In this document: one piece after another, positions 1 to 5,277 of the stretch
Position numbering within the stretch: the stretch's first letter is position 1
Layout: every line of letters begins with the position of its first letter
Source of the DNA: Acidobacteriota bacterium
GTDB taxonomy: Bacteria > Acidobacteriota > Terriglobia > Terriglobales > Acidobacteriaceae
Direction: 5' to 3'
NCBI GenBank assembly: GCA_021781255.1
Contig: JAJXXG010000143.1
Location: 1 to 5,277 of the forward strand
Length of the DNA: 5,277 nt
The notes under the pieces: model-generated
Seen by the model: the letters and a program-made list of their open reading frames with translations, nothing else
Databases searched by the model: none
What the model was told of the DNA's origin: nothing
Program-made: the position numbers and the translations under genes

Positions 1-2
1 GG

Positions 3-1199
3 GAGAAGGGATACTGCGGAACATCTACTCGCGACGTCGCCGCCACTCTGGGTGTGCAGCAGGCCTCCCTCTACTACCACATGAAGAACAAGGAGGAGCT
101 GCTTCACGGCATCTGCTACTCCGCCCTGGAAACCCTGATTGAGAAGGCAGAAGCCGCGGTAGTCATTGCCAGATCGCCTCTGGAAGCTATCCGCGAAATT
201 GCGCGCAATCACCTCGCTACCACGCTCGAGTTCCAAAAAGAGTTCTCCATCGGCGTAACCGAGTGCAGAGCGCTGGGTCCCGAATATCGCGCCGAGATTG
301 AGGGCCTGTGGTCGCGCTATCACATGCTCACCTCCTCAGTGCTCGACGATGCCAAGGCTGGCAACTACATCCGCGCCGATGTCGCCAACAAATACATCTA
401 CACTCCGCTCATGTGTACCCTGATCTGGTCGGTGCTCTGGTACCGCCAGGGAAAAGGCCTGAGCGTCAGCCAGTTGGATGAAATCTTTGCTGCAATCTAC
501 TTTGAGGGAGCAGCCGGTACGAAGGTGCGGCGGAACCATCGCCCCGCAACCATCTGCCACAATCTTGAAGCGCTGTCATCGCAGACCGAGTCCATTGCCC
601 CAACGCATCGCAACGAAACTTATGCAAGGCTGCTCGACACTGCCTGTGACCTTTTCGCGCGCAAAGGCTATAACGCCACGTCCATTCGCGAAATCGCCGA
701 TGCCATGGGCATCCGCAAGGCTTCGCTCTACTACTACATCTCCAGCAAAGAGGACCTGATCTACGAGATCTCCCGCGCCGCACTCGAACACATGCGCACC
801 AGTGTCAAGTGGGCGCTCGAACAGGTTTCCGGCCCCGAAGACAAGCTCTATGCCTTCATCACGGCTCATGTGGTCAGCCTTCTGCAGCGGCAGAAGTGGC
901 ACGCCACATCCAACGAGGAACTGGTGACCTCTACCGCCGAGCAGCGCGCGGAGATCGTTGCCCTCCGCGACGCCTACGAGCAGCTTGCACGCAAGCTCCT
1001 GGAAGAAGCCCAGGCCGCTGGCGTGGTTCGTGCCGATATCCCATCCAAATTCCTCGGCTTGGTGCTTTTCGGAATGATTACTCACATCTACCCGTGGTAT
1101 CAACCGTCCGTAGACGTTGTGCCCAGCGAGCTTGGCTTCATCCTAGCCGACCTGTTCATGACCGGAATCGCTCCAGAATGGCCGCATCGAGCGATCTAG
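3..1199 (+). CDS. Tandem (double) TetR-family transcriptional regulator, 5' end missing
   Basis: This is a DNA-binding repressor-type regulator made of two complete TetR units in one chain. The frame is open from position 3, so 398 residues are visible before the TAG stop at 1197-1199; roughly the first helix (about 20-25 residues) lies left of the window. The GTG at 54 is inside the first helix-turn-helix and is not a plausible start. Unit 1 begins within the HTH (TSTRDVAATLG, then ASLYYHMKNKEEL), followed by an all-helical ligand/dimerisation domain to about visible residue 170. A linker of about 35 residues leads to a second TetR_N domain (about 205-255: SIREIADAMGIRKASLYYY, then SSKEDL) and a second C-terminal domain containing AEIVALRDAYEQLARKLLEE. 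Both C-terminal halves resemble those of KstR2/fatty-acid-type TetR regulators. The ligand is unknown. The next gene starts about 150 bp downstream on the same strand, behind its own promoter. The family call is firm; the target is inference. Confidence 0.93.
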   Translation, partial: EKGYCGTSTRDVAATLGVQQASLYYHMKNKEELLHGICYSALETLIEKAEAAVVIARSPLEAIREIARNHLATTLEFQKEFSIGVTECRALGPEYRAEIEGLWSRYHMLTSSVLDDAKAGNYIRADVANKYIYTPLMCTLIWSVLWYRQGKGLSVSQLDEIFAAIYFEGAAGTKVRRNHRPATICHNLEALSSQTESIAPTHRNETYARLLDTACDLFARKGYNATSIREIADAMGIRKASLYYYISSKEDLIYEISRAALEHMRTSVKWALEQVSGPEDKLYAFITAHVVSLLQRQKWHATSNEELVTSTAEQRAEIVALRDAYEQLARKLLEEAQAAGVVRADIPSKFLGLVLFGMITHIYPWYQPSVDVVPSELGFILADLFMTGIAPEWPHRAI

Positions 1200-1254
1200 C
1201 CCAAAGCCACTCTGCCAGACCACACGAAAAATTCGCAGAATATCACGATTCAGG

Positions 1255-1283
1255 TTGACAGCCATATCCTCGGGGCCTAAAAC
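1255..1283 (+). promoter_or_regulatory. Predicted sigma70-type promoter for the beta-helix gene
   Basis: A perfect -35 hexamer TTGACA (1255-1260) is followed by a 17-nt spacer and a -10-like TAAAAC (1278-1283, 4 of 6 to consensus). Transcription would start near 1290 and give a leader of about 60 nt before the proposed GTG start at 1351. The hexamers and spacing are seen directly; activity is inferred. Because the open frame formally reaches back to a TTG inside this -35 box, that TTG is unlikely to be the translation start. Confidence 0.55.
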
Positions 1284-1289
1284 TGTCAA
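1255..1289. repeat. 7-bp inverted repeat bracketing the promoter, possible operator
   Basis: TTGACAG at 1255-1261 is repeated in perfect inverted orientation as CTGTCAA at 1283-1289, with 21 nt between the arms and about 28 bp between centres. The arms cover the -35 box and the end of the -10 region. A protein bound here would block the polymerase, so this is a candidate operator. Typical TetR operators have closer half-sites, so assignment to the upstream regulator is speculative and a chance repeat is possible. Confidence 0.35.
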
Positions 1290-1350
1290 TCGTTCGATAA
1301 AATTCCATGATTCCCACTTCAAATCCCAGGAGACCTGTGCAACCCACTAT

Positions 1351-2013
1351 GTGCTCAGTTCCTGCCGCGCCGTACGCCGAGTAGCCTGCATCGCCGTCGC
1401 TGCTCTTTTGGTCGCGGTCCAGTGCCGCGCCGCAGCTCCGGTCAAGAGGCCGGTTCCCATTGATTTCTCCTATGCAGGCTACCAAGCCGGAGAGCCGATT
1501 CCGTGGGTGAAGGCTGTGCTCGCCGTGCAGCCGTCCGGTGGCGATGACACCGCGCTGCTTCAGGGCGCCATCGATCGCGTAGCCACGATGCCGCTGGAGT
1601 CCGACGGATTTCGCGGCGCCGTGTTGCTCGCGCCCGGCCGCTTCCATGTCAAAGGCCAACTCCATCTCCGCGCCTCTGGAGTCGTGCTCTGCGGTTTGGG
1701 CGTCGTCCAAACTATCATGGAAGCCACCGGCATCCGTCGCCGTACGCTCATTATGGTGGGTGCGAACCAGCCCGCCGCCCTGGCATCGCCTGTTGAAGTC
1801 ATAGAAGGCGCCCCCGCCGGTGCAATGACTCTGCATCTCGCCTCGGTCGCCGGCCTCAAGGCAGGTGACACTGTAGTCGTCCGCAGGCCCAGCACAGCAG
1901 CGTGGATCCGCCATCAAGATGAGTGGCCTGCCAGGCACATTCGCCAGCTTTCGCCTCGACTGGCAGCCTGGTTCGCACGACCTGGTCTGGGACCGCACCC
2001 TGACCGCCGTTGA
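1351..2013 (+). pseudogene. Secreted right-handed beta-helix (pectate-lyase-like) protein, N-terminal fragment before a frameshift
   Basis: This is the 5' part of a broken gene for an exported beta-helix protein. I place the start at GTG 1351 because it directly precedes a Sec signal peptide: Arg-rich n-region (CRAVRR), hydrophobic core VACIAVAALLVAV (residues 11-23), and likely cleavage after the Ala run at 27-29. The only upstream in-frame alternative, TTG 1255, sits in the promoter. An AGGAG (1328-1332) lies rather far upstream (18 nt), so the start is only moderately sure. The mature region opens with IDFSYAGYQAGEPIP and GDDTALLQGAID (about 37-75), the usual N-terminal strand and helix of pectate-lyase-fold proteins. 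The family-like sequence holds to VVVRRPSTAAWI (ending near 1908). The frame then continues with unrelated Arg/Pro-rich residues to a TGA at 2011-2013, while the true continuation is in the +1 frame from 1910. Substrate is unknown, probably a plant or microbial polysaccharide. Confidence 0.8.
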
Positions 2014-3259
2014 TGCGCAAACTGGCACGGTCACGCTCGACGCGCCCATCACCACTGCGCTCCAGAAGCAGTGCGGCGGCGGCACGCTGGCTCTGCTTAC
2101 CGGCAACGCCGTCCTGCGGCACATCGGTATTGAAGACCTCACGCTCACCATCAGCTACAACCGCACGCGCCCCAAGGACGAAGACCACTCCTGGATCGCG
2201 ATCCTGCTCGACAACGTGCAGGATGCATGGGTCCGCAATGTCACGGCGCGCCATTTCGTCAGCTCCGCCGTGCGCGTCAACCTGCGCGGCCGCCGCATCA
2301 CCGTGGAAAATTGCCGCAGCGAAGCGCATGTCTCGGAAGAAGGCGGCTATCGCCGGCAATCCTTCCTCGTCTACGGCCAGCAGGTACTCTTCTACCGCTG
2401 CCGCAGCGAAAAGGGCATGAACGACTTCGCCACCGGGATGTTGGCCGGCGGTCCCAATGTCTTTCTCGACTGCGATGCCACGGATTCGATTGAAGCCAGT
2501 GGCTCTTTTGAAGGCTGGAGCTCCGGCGTACTCTACGAGAACGTGCATGTACCCAACGCGCGTCTGCAACTCATCCTCGATTTCTCGCGCGCACAGGGCG
2601 CGGGATGGACTGCGGCCAACTCGCTGCTGTGGAACTGCACCGCGCAGAGTATCGACGCCCTGGGTCCGCCGGGCGCACCCAACTTCGTCGTCAACTCGCC
2701 GCAGCCGCAGTCTGCGTCGTCGCGCACGCTGCCGCAGTTCCTGCCCTCCAAGGTGAAAATTCAGCCGCATCCTAAGCCCGTCTTCCAACCTGTCGAAATC
2801 GCCAACGGCCGCTTTGTGCTTAACGGCAAAACCGTCTGGGGCCCCTCGCAAACCGAAGCCTGGTGGCGCGGCGACACCTCCATCTACCCCGCAGACAAGC
2901 CCGCCGGCTCCAGTGTCCCGCGCTTCATGCCCGGCGTCATCGCGCCCGGTGAAACAGAAGATCTCCAGCGGATGGTCGAGCGCATTCTTAAGCGCGGCGA
3001 CGTCTCCATCCAGGTAAACCCCGGCCTTTGGTATGATCACCGCCGCGACTCCCATACCGTCGAGCGCCGCGCCACCGGCGATGTCTGGGTGCCCTTTTAC
3101 GAGTCGTCCTGGGCGCGCAGCGGTATTGGCACGGCATGGGACGGCCTCAGCAAGTTAGACCTCACGCGCTATAACCCCTGGTACTTCCACGGCGAGCGGC
3201 TGTTTGCCAAAGTTCGCTTGACTCTGTGCCCTGAAAGAGCGTTCATGGACTTGCCCTAA
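1919..3259 (+). pseudogene. Beta-helix protein, C-terminal fragment with DUF6298-like domain, truncated at its 3' end
   Basis: This is the continuation of the beta-helix protein in the +1 frame. The frame opens after a TAG at 1874-1876, and sense continuity begins about 1910 (AIKMSGLPGTFASF). The ATG at 1919 is an internal Met, not a convincing start. From ATG 1919 there are 446 residues. Residues 60-260 carry the repetitive beta-strand coils of a right-handed helix (IEDLTLTIS, DNVQDAWVRNVTARHF, RRITVENCRS, GPNVFLDCDA, SGVLYENVHV). Residues about 285-430 look like the start of a second, C-terminal domain found in such proteins (VNPGLWYDHRRDSH, LTRYNPWYFHGERLFAK), which from memory I match to DUF6298. 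That domain normally continues much further with a (beta/alpha)8-like region; here it stops after 15 unrelated residues. I infer that a mobile element entered near 3190-3212 and supplies the last codons and stop. The family is fairly sure; the DUF number is less so. Confidence 0.78.
3218..3246 (+). promoter_or_regulatory. Weak candidate promoter for the DUF2924-recombinase operon
   Basis: TTGACT (3218-3223, 5 of 6 to the -35 consensus) is followed by a 17-nt spacer and GTTCAT (3241-3246, 3 of 6 to -10). If used, transcription would start in the left arm of the inverted repeat at 3244-3274, leaving a very short leader. The -10 is poor, so this is tentative; the operon could instead be read from the upstream beta-helix promoter. 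Confidence 0.22.
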
Positions 3260-3274
3260 GGGGGCAAGTCCATG
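3244..3274. repeat. Perfect 13-bp inverted repeat (hairpin) over the DUF2924 ribosome-binding site and start codon
   Basis: CATGGACTTGCCC (3244-3256) and GGGCAAGTCCATG (3262-3274) are perfect reverse complements separated by 5 nt (TAAGG). In RNA this forms a 13-bp stem with a small loop. The right arm contains part of the Shine-Dalgarno AAGGGGG (3258-3264) and ends with the ATG start of the DUF2924 gene, and the loop holds the TAA that ends the upstream reading frame. No T-run follows, so it is not a standard terminator. It could sequester the ribosome-binding site, or as DNA act as a dyad binding site for a regulator or recombination protein. The palindrome is directly seen; its function is inferred. 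Confidence 0.85.
3258..3264 (+). promoter_or_regulatory. Ribosome-binding site of the DUF2924 gene, partly buried in a hairpin
   Basis: AAGGGGG lies 7 nt before ATG 3272, a good Shine-Dalgarno at good spacing. This supports 3272 over the next in-frame ATG at 3350, which has no such site. Its last three G residues pair in the 13-bp stem described above. Confidence 0.6.
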
Positions 3275-3754
3275 GAAGAAACCAAGATAGTCCATCAAAA
3301 ACTGACCAGGCAGCAGGCTGTTGGCAGGCTGTTGGAGCAGTTGCCGGCAATGAAGCGCGCTGAGTTACTGAAACTCTGGCGCAATCTATTCGACCGCGTA
3401 CCCGCCCCTGCCCTGCGTCGCGAGCTGCTAATCCCAATCCTCGCCTATCGCATTCAGGAACAGGCATTCGGCGGGCTCAGGGAATCAACCGTTCGCAAGC
3501 TGCGCGAGTTGGCCGACGAAAGTGCCGTCGGCGAGGGGAAAAGCCAACCCAGCCTGAGGCCCAGGCCTGGCGTTCGCTATGTGCGGGAGTATGAGGGCAA
3601 ACTGCACGAGGTCACGGTGCTCGACTTGGGCTATGAGTACGCAGGCACAACTTACCGAAGCCTTAGTGAGATCGCCAAGGTCATCACCGGCACGAAGTGG
3701 TCCGGGCCAGCATTCTTCGGGCAGAAGCGCCAAGCAAGGAGTGTGGCCGCATGA
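3272..3754 (+). CDS. DUF2924 domain protein, recombinase-associated
   Basis: A 160-residue soluble protein of the DUF2924 family, which is uncharacterised but commonly encoded directly beside large serine recombinases in mobile regions. The family pattern is clear: an N-terminal helical part with LPAMKRAELLKLWRNLF (about 25-40) and RRELLIPILAYRIQEQAFGG (49-68), a variable linker (about 82-97), then a basic beta-rich part, PGVRYVREYEGKLHEVTVL (99-117), and the signature YEYAGTTYRSLSEIAKVITG (121-140) followed by TKWSGPAFFG (141-150). The start at ATG 3272 is chosen for its Shine-Dalgarno; residues 1-16 are not typical of the family. The stop TGA (3752-3754) overlaps the recombinase ATG, so the two are probably translationally coupled. 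The small basic fold and strict pairing suggest a DNA-binding accessory or directionality factor for the recombinase, but that is inference. An 11-bp tandem repeat lies inside its N-terminal codons. Confidence 0.9.
   Translation: MEETKIVHQKLTRQQAVGRLLEQLPAMKRAELLKLWRNLFDRVPAPALRRELLIPILAYRIQEQAFGGLRESTVRKLRELADESAVGEGKSQPSLRPRPGVRYVREYEGKLHEVTVLDLGYEYAGTTYRSLSEIAKVITGTKWSGPAFFGQKRQARSVAA
3313..3334 (+). repeat. Two perfect tandem copies of an 11-bp unit inside the DUF2924 gene
   Basis: GCAGGCTGTTG occurs twice in a row (3313-3323 and 3324-3334). The unit is not a multiple of three, so loss or gain of one copy would shift the reading frame between codons 14 and 21. Family-like sequence begins only after it. 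Confidence 0.9.
3736..3741 (+). promoter_or_regulatory. Ribosome-binding site of the recombinase gene
   Basis: AAGGAG sits 9 nt before ATG 3751, inside the last codons of the DUF2924 gene. It fixes the recombinase start and shows that it can initiate independently as well as by coupling through the ATGA overlap. Confidence 0.7.
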
Positions 3755-5277
3755 GCAATCGAATTCGCTGCGCCATCTATACGCGCAAGTCCTCCGAGGA
3801 GGGCCTGGAGCAATCTTTCAACTCACTCGACGCCCAGCGCGAGGCCTGCGAGGCATACATCAAAAGCCAGCAACACGAGAGCTGGCAGGCTATTACAACG
3901 CGCTACGACGATGGCGGTTACTCGGGCGGCAACACCGAGCGGCCCGCGCTCAAGCAACTGATGGCCGACCTTCAAGCCGCGAAGGTCAACGTCGTCGTGG
4001 TCTATAAAGTCGATCGCCTCACGCGCTCGCTGGCCGACTTCGCCAAGATCATCGAGCAGTTCGATAAGCACGGCGTCAGCTTTGTCTCTGTCACACAGCA
4101 GTTCAACACGACGACCTCGATGGGGCGGCTCACGCTGAACGTGCTGCTGTCTTTCGCGCAATTCGAGCGCGAGGTCACCGGTGAGCGCATCCGCGACAAG
4201 ATCGCCGCCTCGAAGAAAAAGGGCATGTGGATGGGCGGGACCGTGCCGCTTGGCTACATCTCGAACGGCGATCACAAACTGGTCGTGAACGAAGCCGAGG
4301 CCGATCATGTGCGGAGAATCTTCAACGAGTTTCTACGTGCCGGTAGTGTGCAGAAGTTGCAGGAGACACTTCGTGCCAATGACATCCGCAGCCGCAACGG
4401 CAATCACTTCTTCCGTGGTCCGCTCTACACCATCCTGCGCAATCCACACTACCTCGGCCTGATCAAACACAAGAAACTCACCTACCCTGGCGAGCACCCC
4501 GCCATCATCGATCGCGAGACCTGGGGCAAGGTGCAGGCACTGCTCAACGGCAACATCCAGGGCGAGCGACGCAAAGCGCGTGCAACCAAAGAGAGCCTCT
4601 TCACCGGGATGCTTTTCGATGCAGCTGGCACGCTCTATACGCCGACGCACGCCAACAAGAACGGCCGGCGCTACCGCTACTACACCTCGCAGGCAGTGAT
4701 CATGAAAACCGGCCAAAGTGAAGCCCCGCTACGAATTCCAGCGCCTGATATTGAGAAGGCTGTTGTTGAACGACTGCTCGAATGGATGCAATCGCCAGTG
4801 CAGTTGCTGGCCTCACTCCACGATGCATCAATCACTCATCGGTCACCGGAGGGATTCCTCGATCGACTCATCACGCAAGCCGAAGCAGCAGCGCAGAGTT
4901 GGCGCGAGCGCATTGCCGAGGACCGCATGCAAATGTTAAAGAACGTGATCGAGCGCGTAATCGTTCACACCGACCGCGTCGAGGCGCGCCTGCGTGTGCC
5001 AGCTCTGATCAACGAGGTCCTCAGCACTCGTGCAAATACGACAGGTCTCCCGCAGATCGTCTCCATCGATTGCCCCTTCCGCCACGTACGCCAAGGTCGC
5101 GCCGTGCGCCTCGTCGTTGGCGATGCCAACCTCACTACCGACGCCAGTCGCAGAGCGATCCTGAGAGCTATCGCTCGCGCACGTCATTGGTACGAGCAAC
5201 TCACGACTGGGCAGGCAGCGAGTCTGAAACATCTGGCCAAGTTGCACAATCTTTCGCCGCGCTTCATCCGGGCGCAG
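3751..5277 (+). CDS. Large serine recombinase (site-specific integrase/resolvase family), 3' end missing
   Basis: The frame is open for 509 residues from ATG 3751 to the right edge with no stop. It encodes a large serine recombinase that cuts and rejoins att sites through a phosphoserine link. The resolvase catalytic domain spans about residues 5-150: IYTRKSS (9-15) with likely nucleophile Ser14 and Arg12, SFNSLDAQREAC (22-33), YKVDRLTRS (85-93) with catalytic arginines 89 and 92, and GRLTLNVLLSFAQFERE (125-141). The Recombinase (PF07508-type) domain follows: PLGY (166-169), ILRNPHYLG (228-236) and AIIDRETWGKVQALL (251-265). A zinc-ribbon-like region (about 283-313, SLFTGMLFDAAGTLYTPTHA to YRYYTS) has no cysteines; the only Cys residues in the chain are 7, 33 and 441. 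The C-terminal part carries a helix-turn-helix-like TGQAASLKHLAKLHNLSPRF (486-505). Family members are usually a few tens of residues longer. It forms an operon with the upstream DUF2924 gene. Confidence 0.93.
   Translation, partial: MSNRIRCAIYTRKSSEEGLEQSFNSLDAQREACEAYIKSQQHESWQAITTRYDDGGYSGGNTERPALKQLMADLQAAKVNVVVVYKVDRLTRSLADFAKIIEQFDKHGVSFVSVTQQFNTTTSMGRLTLNVLLSFAQFEREVTGERIRDKIAASKKKGMWMGGTVPLGYISNGDHKLVVNEAEADHVRRIFNEFLRAGSVQKLQETLRANDIRSRNGNHFFRGPLYTILRNPHYLGLIKHKKLTYPGEHPAIIDRETWGKVQALLNGNIQGERRKARATKESLFTGMLFDAAGTLYTPTHANKNGRRYRYYTSQAVIMKTGQSEAPLRIPAPDIEKAVVERLLEWMQSPVQLLASLHDASITHRSPEGFLDRLITQAEAAAQSWRERIAEDRMQMLKNVIERVIVHTDRVEARLRVPALINEVLSTRANTTGLPQIVSIDCPFRHVRQGRAVRLVVGDANLTTDASRRAILRAIARARHWYEQLTTGQAASLKHLAKLHNLSPRFIRAQ

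Larger units (their letters stand above)
3212..5277 (+). mobile_element. Left end of a probable integrative element carrying DUF2924 and a large serine recombinase
   Basis: Beta-helix homology stops abruptly after about 3211, and within 60 bp a site-specific recombination module begins, reading away from the junction. The visible part has a short leader with a 13-bp inverted repeat, a DUF2924 gene and a large serine recombinase gene open at the right edge. In integrative elements that use large serine recombinases the attachment site normally adjoins the recombinase operon, so an attL around 3190-3215 is expected. I cannot see the other end, cargo genes or the matching attR, so the exact boundary and element type (prophage, ICE or small integrative unit) are undetermined. 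Confidence 0.55.

Noticed and set aside
576..1103. 175-codon minus-strand frame inside the double TetR gene
   Set aside because: It lies entirely opposite a well-supported TetR domain and has no recognisable family.
1222..1252. Small dyads (CGAA-AAA-TTCG and GAAT/ATTC) after the TetR stop
   Set aside because: Stems are only 4 bp, with no T-run; too weak to call a terminator or an operator.
1307..1384. ATG starts at 1307 and 1349 for the beta-helix gene
   Set aside because: Both are in another frame that stops at the TAG near 1382 and would not give the signal peptide; GTG 1351 fits better.
1370..1430. Lipoprotein signal (Cys after LLVAVQ)
   Set aside because: The residue before the Cys is Gln, not Gly/Ala/Ser, so the lipobox is not satisfied; an ordinary Sec signal is more likely.
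1243..2151. 302-codon open frame on the minus strand
   Set aside because: It is antisense over the promoter, signal peptide and N-terminal half of the beta-helix gene, with low-complexity composition and no domain; judged a shadow.
1856..3055. 399-codon open frame on the minus strand
   Set aside because: It is antisense to the beta-helix gene, lacks any recognisable domain, and is explained by GC-rich codon structure; the plus-strand frame shows clear beta-helix motifs.
3244..3274. The 13-bp hairpin as an intrinsic terminator of the truncated gene
   Set aside because: No run of T follows the stem, and the right arm contains the start codon of the next gene, so an intrinsic terminator is unlikely.
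3823..4716. Several minus-strand frames opposite the recombinase
   Set aside because: The plus frame is continuous for 509 residues with catalytic motifs in the right order; the antisense frames show no family features.

Overview
This is a GC-rich window (roughly 60% by eye), entirely plus-strand in organisation. It looks like chromosomal DNA of a soil-type bacterium. An acidobacterial (Terriglobia-like) source is my best guess, from the style of the beta-helix protein and the regulator, but this is inference with no marker gene to prove it.

Layout. (1) Positions 3-1199 hold the 3' part of a gene for a fused regulator with two complete TetR-type units in tandem; its start lies left of the window. 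(2) Positions 1200-1350 hold a good sigma70-type promoter (TTGACA, 17-nt spacer, TAAAAC) bracketed by a perfect 7-bp inverted repeat. This promoter serves the next gene and could be a target of the regulator. (3) Positions 1351-3259 hold a broken gene for a secreted right-handed beta-helix (pectate-lyase-like) protein with a second domain resembling DUF6298. It has a frameshift near position 1909, and its 3' end appears to be cut off near position 3200. (4) From about 3212 to the right edge lies the left end of a probable mobile element. It has a short leader with a perfect 13-bp inverted repeat over the ribosome-binding site and start codon, then a DUF2924 gene (3272-3754), then a large serine recombinase gene overlapping it by 4 bp (ATGA) and running off the right edge (3751-5277, no stop).

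How it fits together. The regulator and beta-helix genes look like a local regulator and target pair for extracellular polysaccharide use. The beta-helix gene no longer encodes a full product. The DUF2924-recombinase pair is a recurrent two-gene module in bacterial genomes, and here it probably integrated into the beta-helix gene. The most unusual items are the hairpin sequestering the DUF2924 start, the doubly disrupted beta-helix gene, the cysteine-less 'zinc ribbon' region of the recombinase and the tandem TetR fusion. I do not see a wholly new multi-gene system. The least characterised part is the role of DUF2924 beside a serine recombinase.
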